NCBI RefSeq assembly: GCF_001029435.1 | Contig: NZ_LDOV01000011.1 | Span: forward strand, 1-64,000 | DNA: 64,000 nt | DNA from: Photobacterium aphoticum | GTDB lineage: Bacteria > Pseudomonadota > Gammaproteobacteria > Enterobacterales > Vibrionaceae | Direction: 5' to 3' | In this document: piece by piece, positions 20,906 through 29,165 of the stretch | Layout: the number at the start of each line of letters is the position of its first letter | How positions within the stretch are numbered: the first letter of the stretch is position 1 | The notes under the pieces: generated by a model | The model's input: only the letters and a program-made list of their open reading frames with translations | Database searches by the model: none | What the model was told of the DNA's origin: nothing | Translations under genes and position numbers: made by a program

Positions 20906-21232
20906 ACATCATCCAGTCAGAAACAGCATAATAGGTTGATTATTCAATGTGTTTTATAACCATCCACTAGGTGGTGGCTAATGAGTAGGCGAATATTACA
21001 GGTAAAATGCAGCTGGTGGAATACTAAATCGCCAAATCTGCCTTTTTATGCGAATAGATTGCAAGAATAACAGAATTTCAGCGTAATCATTCACTTAGCA
21101 AAGGTCGAAAATGGCCTTGCGTTGGTGGTAACTGATTGATTAAAAGTGGCTTACGTGAATTTGAAAGCACAATGTTGCAGCCTGAAAGATGAGTGAATAA
21201 AAAGGAGTGCTCTCTGCAAGAGGCATGTGCTT
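20906..21232. other. Non-coding AT-rich gap between the YjiH gene and the island
   Basis: No supported gene. It should hold the promoter of the YjiH-type gene (minus strand). Base composition turns AT-rich here, marking the left edge of the island. I see no insertion sequence, tRNA or direct repeat marking a junction. Confidence 0.5.
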
Positions 21233-21304
21233 GTGCAAGAAACTGAGAAACAGACTCAAGGAATCAGAGAGCGGCCTCTCGACGGCCACATTGGCTTATA
21301 TAAT
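21233..21304 (+). promoter_or_regulatory. Island leader element and promoter, copy 1
   Basis: A 38-base block (21233-21270) matches 22853-22890 at 29 positions, including the dyad TGAG-N7-CTCA (21244-21247 / 21255-21258). A TATAAT (21299-21304) follows, 65 bases before the LRR start. No good -35 box is seen, which suggests an activator-dependent promoter with the block as binding site (inference). Confidence 0.5.
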
Positions 21305-21363
21305 GCGAAAAATATGAGTGATGTGCCAGGAAGCATATCAGAGCAAAGAAAGGAGTCTTCATT

Positions 21364-22839
21364 GTGTCATGCTGTTTACTATCACGCCTTTTTCGTTCGC
21401 TTCGCCTTATTGGGTTAGTAGGTGTTGGATTTTTCATTGTATGCACAAAGGGATGGGCAGAAGAGCATCTTCCCCGACATGTCATGCAGTCACCGGATGT
21501 ACAACATGTCTTTAAATATTATGAAATGCGTGGCGATGAGATACCAACGGTATACTGGCAGGGTGAAGGTAATGTTCCTGAGATAAATAAAAATTATTTA
21601 TATTATGGTCCTGATAGTATTGATGTGAACCTAAAAGAACTGCTTATTGATGAAAGATACAGAACATTTTATGATCTTTCTTTTTCTGAATTTATAGTAC
21701 TCGATAATGAATTGAATGTTTCACATCTTAAATTATCAGAACTTGAGGGGAGTGAAAACGATCTGCTTCAGCAGTTGGAACATCTAAAGTATTTGTCAAT
21801 AAATGACAATCGGATGTATTTGAATGATTCAGACCTTGATTTATCTAATAATATAAAGTTGAAAGAACTGACTTTAGAATATGGTGATATTAAAAATGTC
21901 ATATTGCCAGTAAGCAACACATTAGAAAAGATTGTCTCTAGAGATGGGCACTTTCACAATTTAACAAACCTTAAAGATCAAATAAAATTATCAGCATTGA
22001 TATTGAATGACACTGTCAAAAATATCTCAGAGATCAATGGTCTTGGTATTGAGTATTTGTTGCTTGATAGGATTAAAGGGAAGAGATTGCCATTTGATTT
22101 GTCATCACTGAAAAAGCTGAAAGTGTTAGATCTGTATATGAATATGGATACAGAGATTAAATATAACTGGAAGAACAAAACGGGTTTTCAAATAAGCAAG
22201 GATGATGTATTTGAGCGTTTTGAAGTGCCTGATACTGTACGCTTTTTACGTTTTGGTGGAGACAGAAATGTTCACGTTCCTTTGTTTAATAAAAGGAGTG
22301 AGCTGAAAACGCTGATATTTTTTGGGACGAACATTCATACTCTTCATGGCTTAGATAACTTACAGCAATTGGAAGTGCTAGATATAAGTAATTCACCGAT
22401 TGCGAAAATTAGTGGTCTTGATAAATTAGATAGATTAAAACGCTTAAGTATAAGATATACACAGATAGATGAAGTGAAAAATATATCACATTTAGATAAT
22501 CTAGAATATCTAAATGTGAATCATAACAAAATAACACGTATTGAGGACCTTTCACCATTATGGCGATTGAATGAGATCGATATATCTTGGAATAAATTGG
22601 ATGATATTTCTTCAGCCAATTTCCCGTTAGGTAGCTCTGTGCGGATGTTTTACAACCCACTTTATGTAAATGCGGATCCTTTTACCCAGCAGATGTTGAA
22701 ATCACTGTATTATTCCTATGCACCCGATGATTTTATCGGTAGAACAAAGGTGAGTCAGTTTTGGTCTGTGGCAAAGTATTTCATATATATATATCCCAAG
22801 AAAAGAGAAACATATATACCGATGATACACATTGACTGA
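21364..22839 (+). CDS. Secreted leucine-rich-repeat protein, island copy 1
   Basis: 491 residues beginning at GTG 21364 with AAAGGAG eight bases upstream. A signal peptide is likely (basic start, hydrophobic core about residues 14-28, cleavage after GWA near 32). The rest carries degenerate bacterial leucine-rich repeats, clearest at about 310-430 (for example LKTLIFFGTNIHTLHGLDNL, LEVLDISNSPIAKISGLDKL, LEYLNVNHNKITRIEDLSPL). It is paralogous along its whole length to the protein at 27437-28774; both end with an N-P-x-Y-x-N-A-D motif. Strongly AT-rich codon use. Function not known; its position and pairing suggest an immunity or accessory role for the neighbouring effector (inference). Confidence 0.75.
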   Translation: MSCCLLSRLFRSLRLIGLVGVGFFIVCTKGWAEEHLPRHVMQSPDVQHVFKYYEMRGDEIPTVYWQGEGNVPEINKNYLYYGPDSIDVNLKELLIDERYRTFYDLSFSEFIVLDNELNVSHLKLSELEGSENDLLQQLEHLKYLSINDNRMYLNDSDLDLSNNIKLKELTLEYGDIKNVILPVSNTLEKIVSRDGHFHNLTNLKDQIKLSALILNDTVKNISEINGLGIEYLLLDRIKGKRLPFDLSSLKKLKVLDLYMNMDTEIKYNWKNKTGFQISKDDVFERFEVPDTVRFLRFGGDRNVHVPLFNKRSELKTLIFFGTNIHTLHGLDNLQQLEVLDISNSPIAKISGLDKLDRLKRLSIRYTQIDEVKNISHLDNLEYLNVNHNKITRIEDLSPLWRLNEIDISWNKLDDISSANFPLGSSVRMFYNPLYVNADPFTQQMLKSLYYSYAPDDFIGRTKVSQFWSVAKYFIYIYPKKRETYIPMIHID

Positions 22840-22852
22840 TGTTGCATGTCGA

Positions 22853-22926
22853 GTGCAGAAAACTGAGAAGTAGGCTCAAAGAACAAAAGATACCCGTAGC
22901 ATGGATTTCTCTTGCCTGAAGATAAT
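22853..22926 (+). promoter_or_regulatory. Island leader element and promoter, copy 2
   Basis: Second copy of the block at 21233-21270, here 22853-22890, with TGAG (22864-22867) and CTCA (22875-22878) again seven bases apart. GATAAT at 22921-22926 lies 64 bases before the PAAR start codon. The element-to-start distances are 95 here and 94 in copy 1. Confidence 0.5.
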
Positions 22927-22984
22927 GCTACCAGATGTATATAATCGTCATTTCCAATGAGAAGATAGCAGAGAAGGGAAGACG

Positions 22985-23857
22985 ATGGGCCAACCAGCTG
23001 CACGCATCAGTGATATGCACCTTTGTCCGAAAGTGACCAGTAAAGTGCCTCATGTCGGCGGCCCGGTAGCTGCAGGTTCCGGCAATGTCTTTATTGGCGG
23101 AATGCCGGCTGCCCGTAAAGGGGATAAATTGGTGTGCGTCGGGCCTCCGGATTCGATCTCTGGTGGCTCTTCAACGGTATTTATCAACGGAAAGCCTGCT
23201 GCCCGAATGGGTGATAGTACATCACATGGGGGGGTCATTGTTGCCGGCATGCCTACCGTACTCATTGGCGATCAATCTTATTCCGTCCCGAAAGGGCCAA
23301 AGCCAACATCCTCCAGTGGTGAGGCATCAGCCTTCACACCTATTGCGAGCCGCGAGGCAAGTGCACCGAGTTCATCTAATTCGCTATTGGATTTACCCGC
23401 CGATCAATTTTCAGCAACCTCTTCACAAGTTCCACCTGACGAAAAAGGGATGGGATTAGCCATGAAAGATCAGTATGGCAATCCTTACTCGGGGTGCAGC
23501 TATGAAATATCAGCAGGTGGAAAAACAGAAGAAGGTAAGACGACAGGGAGTGGTGTGATCAATCTTGAACCTTTCAAAAGCGAAGAAGAAGTGATGATCA
23601 AGTTCTGGCCAGATCCGAGTGATACCGAAAACTATCAAAGAAAACGAGTGAAAATGCAGAAACTGGCTTCGATTGATACACCGGAAGGGGTGCAGCAGCG
23701 ATTAGCAAATTTAGCGCTTTTGTCAGGGCAGGTCGATGGCAATTTAGGTGGCACAACAAAGCGTGATTTAAAAGCAATGCAGTTTGATCGTGAATTTGCG
23801 TTCACAGGTGAAGTCGACGCAGAAACCAAAGCTTGGTTAGAAGAAAATGAAAAATAG
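22985..23857 (+). CDS. PAAR-repeat protein with C-terminal peptidoglycan-binding-like domain
   Basis: 290 residues. Residues 1-100 form a PAAR domain, the conical tip on the VgrG spike of type VI secretion systems: the PAAR motif itself at 3-6, again in MPAARKGDKL and KPAARMGD, with DMHLCP and glycine-rich turns. A Ser/Pro linker (about 105-150) leads to a small beta-rich segment (about 158-215) and a C-terminal stretch (about 235-290, QQRLANLALLSG..GEVDAETKAWLEE) like peptidoglycan-binding helical repeats. Composition is closer to the chromosome average than its AT-rich neighbours. First gene of a four-gene unit; probably the carrier for the protein encoded 24 bases downstream. Confidence 0.85.
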   Translation: MGQPAARISDMHLCPKVTSKVPHVGGPVAAGSGNVFIGGMPAARKGDKLVCVGPPDSISGGSSTVFINGKPAARMGDSTSHGGVIVAGMPTVLIGDQSYSVPKGPKPTSSSGEASAFTPIASREASAPSSSNSLLDLPADQFSATSSQVPPDEKGMGLAMKDQYGNPYSGCSYEISAGGKTEEGKTTGSGVINLEPFKSEEEVMIKFWPDPSDTENYQRKRVKMQKLASIDTPEGVQQRLANLALLSGQVDGNLGGTTKRDLKAMQFDREFAFTGEVDAETKAWLEENEK

Positions 23858-23881
23858 AGACAGGGATAGTAGGGTTTAAAT

Positions 23882-26800
23882 ATGTACGATAAGTTAATGA
23901 AGGATATGCAACTTGATTACGATAGTACATTGTATGATCTTGAATATTCGATGGCTATTAAGGAAAAAGCTCTTATTTATAAGGAAAACTTATCTTTAGA
24001 TAACAACAATGAACAGTATATTAATAAATTTTCTGTTTTAATTGATAAGTTTGTTGAATCTAAAGATTTAAAAATAAAGCATCTAAATAAAATATTAGAG
24101 AATCAAATAGAGCGTCACAATTCAAACAATATCTATGTTAATTATAAAGATGATGTGAGCGAAAACTTAGATAGATTAAAAAAAAGACAAAAGAAATATA
24201 AAGAAGTGTTTTATAAAAGTACATTGAATATATTGAAAGATGATGGTATCCCCCATCATCCTAGTCAATGGAAGTTGGATGATATAGAGGATATTGAACC
24301 TTTTATACCATTAGTAACATCAGAGTGTTTTGGTCATGAGGAATATGAAGATGCAACAACGAATTTAGTTGAGCCAAAAGATTTTGATTATAGTAATGTT
24401 GTATTTCGTTATGCTGATGACACTAATGATATAATTCGTAATAGATTTATATTATACTGGGATTGTGACAATGAGTGCAAGACTGAAAAAGAGGCTGAAA
24501 TAAGTGATGGCTTTCATTTGGGAGAAGTTAATGTAGCATACATTAATGATTATGGTTATGCATATAAAATAAATATTGAAGGTGATGGGGCGATAATAAA
24601 ATCAAAGAATAAAGAAGGGAAAATAGTATTTTCATTAACTAAGCCTATAATCCCAAGAAATGTTTATGATATTAAAGGTGATGTTGAAAAAGATAAATAT
24701 TATCCATATAATCATACTGAGACTAAAGTTAGATTTAATCGTCACGGTGAAATATTATTATATCCATTGGATCAAAATTCATTTACTACAAAGTCTATTA
24801 GTAGCATTAGCAAAATAAAAGTAGATGGTTGTTCTTCCGCCACAACAAAATTAAATAAACTCGTATATGAAGTTGATGAAGATACTCCACCGAATAGTGT
24901 ATCTCTTCATTGTACATTACCTGAATGGAATCATCGCCTTAAAACTGAAATAAATTTTTTAAAAAGGCAGTTAAATCAATATAAATTGTTGTGTCACCCT
25001 CATTTGATCAATCTTCATTATCTTTCAGAAATGGATAAAATTTTAGATTGGCATATTAAATACCCTTATATTTCAAGTTTTGATCATAAGCAGAGAAATG
25101 ATCCTACTGCTGATGTTAAAGCTGCATTCTTTGGTCTTCCTCCATTTGAAAAGAAAAAGTCACCATTTGTTGATGAAATGGAAATGAGGTATCAGTTAAA
25201 AGATTCTATTGTTTCATTAACTAATTCTATTCAATCAATTATTGAAGAGCCAGAGCAGTCAACATTGACATTTGGATTAGCTATTCAGAAAAATCATTTA
25301 GAAAGAAGTTCAAAAAAGCTATTTGAACTTGTGACATCACCGCTTTTAAAAGCTGAAATTAATAGATATAGAGATAGCGCTAAAAAACATTTTTCTGACG
25401 GATATACTATTGAAGGGATCATGCCTCCTGGCCCATATATGGAGAAAGAAGAGCATTGGGATCAGATATTTATTACTATATCTGAATGTTATGCACTATT
25501 ATCTCAATCAACAAAATTTAGACTAAAGATATGGGATGCGGAAATTAAACATGGATTTGATGCATTAGGTGGTTTTGATCGAGAAGAGATCGCTGATAAT
25601 GCAGTGTTTGAAAAGTGGGATAGAGAAAAAGATACAGAATATTTATCCCACCAAGCGATAAGCTTGCAAGATAATATTGTTATGGACCAAACAATTACAT
25701 CTGTATTTAAAGGGATTATTGAAGATTATGAAGTCTATGCTAAATCTTATTTGGGTTATATTGTTCCAGGCCCAGGTGCTCCCTGTATGTTGCAAGTCGC
25801 CCTTAATTGTTTCCAGTTGGAACTAGAGACATTGTTTTTAGAAAGAGCTAGGGATAATTTGGTAAAGGGAGGAAGGACATATCATATACGAGTTTATTTA
25901 TCTGTTTTGAAATGCATGGGATTATTGGGGAGGGATAAAAAAACTGAAATAATCAATAGAGTTGATGATTTATTCGATGGGTTAATAAGGAAAAATCAAG
26001 CCTATGGTCATGATAATATACGTGATATAAACAATAGATTAAATGGTAGGGCGAAAGGTGCTATTGCTAGATTTTATCGAAATATTGATGGTAATAATGG
26101 GCTGAATGGGTGGTTTTATAATAAGTTTAGTTGGGATATAGATCGAGTAGGTGATGCAAATAATCTTCAACGATTGGGTTCTTTCGCAAAAACAGTTTAT
26201 TCAATTTATAACTATGCTTACGCAATGCAGGAATTACTTGCTGTTTCTGAAGATAGTAAAAAAAATGGATGGGATTTGCTTGAAACATCTTGGGAATATA
26301 CAACTCGATTGGCAAATCTACTTGTTGCGACTGGTGCGTTAACAGTTACGGTTGCAAATCTAATAATGAGCTTTAGAGTTCAGCTGAATAAATATTTTAG
26401 CAAAAATATAACTCCTCCACCTTTGACGACGGCAAGAAAGTTATTTGGTTTATTTTTAGATATTGGAGGCGTTGTAATCAGTGTATTTCAAATTATATCT
26501 TCAAGTATTGATTTGGCTAAAGCATTAAAAAATGGAGATGGTCATGCTGCATTTATGGCTGGAGCGAATATCTCTGCCAATGTACTTTTAGTAGCAGGTC
26601 TATCAACAAAAAATACATTATTAAAAATGGCGGGTAGGTCAATATGTCGAAGGGCTGGTTATACATTTATTTCAGCAGCAACAGGTGGGTTATTACTTTG
26701 TATTGGAAGCGGTATAACGTTTGCTCTTTTAGCATATGAGTTATCTAAGATAATAAAAGACTATACAGCAACAGAATATCAGAAAAATATTATTAAATAC

Positions 26801-27427
26801 TGGTCGTTTTTTAAAGAAGAAAAGCCTATTTCAAAAGAGCTTGTTAGTGAATATGAACTCCTTATTGATTATGAAGATAAAGCTGATGAAGACTTATGGG
26901 GCATTGCAACAGATTCATATGATGATGGGTTATCTAAAGTAAAAACTTCATATATAAGTGATTGTTATGCTTTATACATTGAATATTGGAAGGAAAAAAA
27001 GATTAATGGCAGTGAAAATAATCCATTACTGTTCATTGACGAATATCATAAAGAAGATTTAAGTTCTTATTCGGGAATACGTTTGAATTATTTGTCATGG
27101 AGAGCCATTATCCCTCTTTATTTGACTATTGATAATAAAGGTGAACGTGTTTATTCATTGTCTAAAATTAAAGAGATGACAAGGTTTGATGTTGATTGGA
27201 TGGATAAGGATAATTTTAATGGAATAAGGACTGTAGAGGATGTTGTTAAGTATTATGATGGTTTGGTGAAAATTGGAAAAATGAAAAAAGAAGCTCGTGT
27301 TAAGAGGCGCGGTAAATATGTTTTAATATCAGATTTATTAGAGGTTGGTGAATTTACACCATCTTATAGTGATGAGTTTTATCTTGATGGATGCTTTGAT
27401 CATGATTCATTTAGGTTAATATATTGA
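23882..27427 (+). CDS. Putative T6SS effector with pore-forming-like hydrophobic region
   Basis: 1181 residues, not recognised as a named family. The first 800 residues are hydrophilic with coiled-coil-like parts (about 20-120, 350-375, 430-490). Four hydrophobic segments cluster at about 809-831, 855-877, 888-908 and 925-955, followed by a soluble tail of about 225 residues. There is no signal peptide. This layout, behind a PAAR gene and before a small membrane protein, resembles VasX-type colicin-like effectors that insert into target membranes. I did not find a MIX motif or a catalytic signature. Very AT-rich, so likely acquired. It could instead be a non-toxic structural protein; function is inference. 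Confidence 0.6.
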   Translation: MYDKLMKDMQLDYDSTLYDLEYSMAIKEKALIYKENLSLDNNNEQYINKFSVLIDKFVESKDLKIKHLNKILENQIERHNSNNIYVNYKDDVSENLDRLKKRQKKYKEVFYKSTLNILKDDGIPHHPSQWKLDDIEDIEPFIPLVTSECFGHEEYEDATTNLVEPKDFDYSNVVFRYADDTNDIIRNRFILYWDCDNECKTEKEAEISDGFHLGEVNVAYINDYGYAYKINIEGDGAIIKSKNKEGKIVFSLTKPIIPRNVYDIKGDVEKDKYYPYNHTETKVRFNRHGEILLYPLDQNSFTTKSISSISKIKVDGCSSATTKLNKLVYEVDEDTPPNSVSLHCTLPEWNHRLKTEINFLKRQLNQYKLLCHPHLINLHYLSEMDKILDWHIKYPYISSFDHKQRNDPTADVKAAFFGLPPFEKKKSPFVDEMEMRYQLKDSIVSLTNSIQSIIEEPEQSTLTFGLAIQKNHLERSSKKLFELVTSPLLKAEINRYRDSAKKHFSDGYTIEGIMPPGPYMEKEEHWDQIFITISECYALLSQSTKFRLKIWDAEIKHGFDALGGFDREEIADNAVFEKWDREKDTEYLSHQAISLQDNIVMDQTITSVFKGIIEDYEVYAKSYLGYIVPGPGAPCMLQVALNCFQLELETLFLERARDNLVKGGRTYHIRVYLSVLKCMGLLGRDKKTEIINRVDDLFDGLIRKNQAYGHDNIRDINNRLNGRAKGAIARFYRNIDGNNGLNGWFYNKFSWDIDRVGDANNLQRLGSFAKTVYSIYNYAYAMQELLAVSEDSKKNGWDLLETSWEYTTRLANLLVATGALTVTVANLIMSFRVQLNKYFSKNITPPPLTTARKLFGLFLDIGGVVISVFQIISSSIDLAKALKNGDGHAAFMAGANISANVLLVAGLSTKNTLLKMAGRSICRRAGYTFISAATGGLLLCIGSGITFALLAYELSKIIKDYTATEYQKNIIKYWSFFKEEKPISKELVSEYELLIDYEDKADEDLWGIATDSYDDGLSKVKTSYISDCYALYIEYWKEKKINGSENNPLLFIDEYHKEDLSSYSGIRLNYLSWRAIIPLYLTIDNKGERVYSLSKIKEMTRFDVDWMDKDNFNGIRTVEDVVKYYDGLVKIGKMKKEARVKRRGKYVLISDLLEVGEFTPSYSDEFYLDGCFDHDSFRLIY

Positions 27428-27436
27428 GGAGGTCTT

Positions 27437-28774
27437 ATGAAATTTCATTTATTTAAGTTTGTTTTTTTTCTTACTTTTTCATTTTTTTCCAATTATGAAG
27501 CTTCAGGACAAAGCTATGCTCAATTTAAATCTGTTCAGGTTGATTTTTTATTAGATTATTTTGATAGTAAAAATGAAGAGTTAAAGATTCTTTTATTGGG
27601 GGGTGATGTCAGTATTATCCAAAGGGATAATTTAGATGGGATTGTTTCACATAATAAATTGGTCACTTCAAAGTTTGATATGAATGATAATGTTTGGCCA
27701 ATGAGTGCATATTATGGTGGTGATAATTATGTGGTATTGGATAGTCACTATAATGTGATATTTTCACAGTTTGCATTATCCAGTTCTGATAATCATGAAT
27801 TATTTAACAAGTTGCCTGATCTAGAGTATGTTTCTTTAATTGCAAATGGGGATAATATTACAGTTGATCTTTCGAGTAATTTTAAGTTAAAAGAGTTTGT
27901 TTTAAAAAATGGTAGCTTGAATAAAGTTGTGTTACCTAAGTCAAGTGCCGTAGAAGTCATTAGTGCTGTATCCGGGAGTATTGGTGAAATTGTAAATTTG
28001 GATACGCAAAATAAATTAATCTCTCTTCGGGTTGGTAGTAATTTGAAAAACATCAGTGATATAAATGAAAGTCTATCATTAGAGAGGTTGATTGTTTTTC
28101 CTAGGGATGGTATCCCAGAAGGTTTAAAGGTTTCAACAATAAAGAAAATTAAGCACTTAATGTTATATGACGATAATGAAAATGATATAAATGGTTTTGA
28201 TAATCTTAATCATTTAAATACGTTATTATTGGTTAACATGAATGTTGAAAAGGTAAAGCTACCATCAACCTTGAAGTTATTTGACTTTAGTGGGGTGGAA
28301 AATAAACGTATGCCAGAGTTTCCGAATGATTCTGAGTTGCTTGAATTGTATATCTCAAATACATCAATTAGTAAGATAAACGAATTGGAAAATCTTGGTG
28401 AACTTAAAATGCTTTCTATTTATTCAATGCCATTAAAAGAAATAAGTGGAATTGAGGGGTTGCATAAATTAGAAAGATTAGACATTGAATATACAGATTT
28501 GGATAAGATTCAAGGCTTAGGTAAACTGAATAAATTAACTTATCTAAAATTAAGGGATAATAAATTCAAGGAATTGTCCGCATTAACAGGTTTTAAGTCT
28601 TGTGAATATATTGATGTTAGTTATAACGTGATTTCTAAAATAGAAAAAGATGTGTTAAGTGGATTTTTTGGATGCCCAATTGCATTGTTCGGGAATCCTG
28701 TTTATGACAATGCTGATTATAGTTTAGAAACTAAACTTATTAAGTTGTCTGAAACGGGAACCTTTGATGAATAA
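27437..28774 (+). CDS. Secreted leucine-rich-repeat protein, island copy 2
   Basis: 445 residues, ATG 27437 with a strong GAGGAGG just before it and only nine bases after the effector stop. An N-terminal hydrophobic stretch (about 6-20) suggests a signal peptide. Degenerate leucine-rich repeats follow, clearest at about 300-410 (for example LKMLSIYSMPLKEISGIEGL, LERLDIEYTDLDKIQGLGKL). It aligns with the LRR protein at 21364 from end to end and shares the terminal N-P-x-Y-x-N-A-D motif. Co-transcription with the effector suggests a protective or accessory partner acting in the periplasm (inference). Confidence 0.75.
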   Translation: MKFHLFKFVFFLTFSFFSNYEASGQSYAQFKSVQVDFLLDYFDSKNEELKILLLGGDVSIIQRDNLDGIVSHNKLVTSKFDMNDNVWPMSAYYGGDNYVVLDSHYNVIFSQFALSSSDNHELFNKLPDLEYVSLIANGDNITVDLSSNFKLKEFVLKNGSLNKVVLPKSSAVEVISAVSGSIGEIVNLDTQNKLISLRVGSNLKNISDINESLSLERLIVFPRDGIPEGLKVSTIKKIKHLMLYDDNENDINGFDNLNHLNTLLLVNMNVEKVKLPSTLKLFDFSGVENKRMPEFPNDSELLELYISNTSISKINELENLGELKMLSIYSMPLKEISGIEGLHKLERLDIEYTDLDKIQGLGKLNKLTYLKLRDNKFKELSALTGFKSCEYIDVSYNVISKIEKDVLSGFFGCPIALFGNPVYDNADYSLETKLIKLSETGTFDE

Positions 28775-28791
28775 AAATATAGAGGGTTAAG

Positions 28792-29070
28792 ATGGATTTA
28801 ACAAAAAAGTTGTTAATTTTCTTTGTGATTATTTTGTCATTGATTAATACAACAATGAATAGCCCAACGATTCAAGGGTGGTTAAACGGAGAATCTGCTG
28901 ATTTCAGCATGGGGGATATATTGCTGATTGTGGTCATCATTATTGGTGCTTTCGTTACGATTTTTGGCTTAGCTATTTGGCTACAAAATACTTTTAATCT
29001 TACCGATGATGAAGACGATGAAACAACTCGTACTTCAGATCACAAAGATTCCGACCACACAAAGAAATAA
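28792..29070 (+). CDS. Small two-helix membrane protein, candidate immunity protein
   Basis: 92 residues. Two hydrophobic segments (about 5-21 and 41-64) and a charged Asp/Thr/Lys tail, so it should sit in the inner membrane with both ends on one side. AGAGGG precedes the ATG. Last gene of the island unit, 17 bases after the LRR gene and before a terminator. A small membrane protein directly behind a pore-forming-like effector is a common immunity arrangement, but I do not recognise the family. Confidence 0.65.
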   Translation: MDLTKKLLIFFVIILSLINTTMNSPTIQGWLNGESADFSMGDILLIVVIIIGAFVTIFGLAIWLQNTFNLTDDEDDETTRTSDHKDSDHTKK

Positions 29071-29090
29071 CGCAATATGAAATGGAAAAG

Positions 29091-29116
29091 AAAAGGGAAG
29101 CCACTGCTTCCCTTTT
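29091..29116. terminator. Bidirectional terminator between the island and gor
   Basis: Perfect 11-bp inverted repeat AAAAGGGAAGC/GCTTCCCTTTT with a CACT loop. It ends the island operon and the converging gor gene, and marks the right side of the island. Confidence 0.85.
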
Positions 29117-29165
29117 GTGTATTTAATGCCTGAATACTCAGCGTATTTACTTATCTACGATACGC

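Noticed and set aside
22891..22926. Sigma-54 promoter before the PAAR gene
   Set aside because: The GG and GC elements found are nine bases apart instead of ten, and the upstream LRR copy has no match.
20906..29165. Insertion sequence or prophage borders around the AT-rich island
   Set aside because: No transposase, integrase, tRNA or flanking direct repeat was found, so the mode of arrival remains open.
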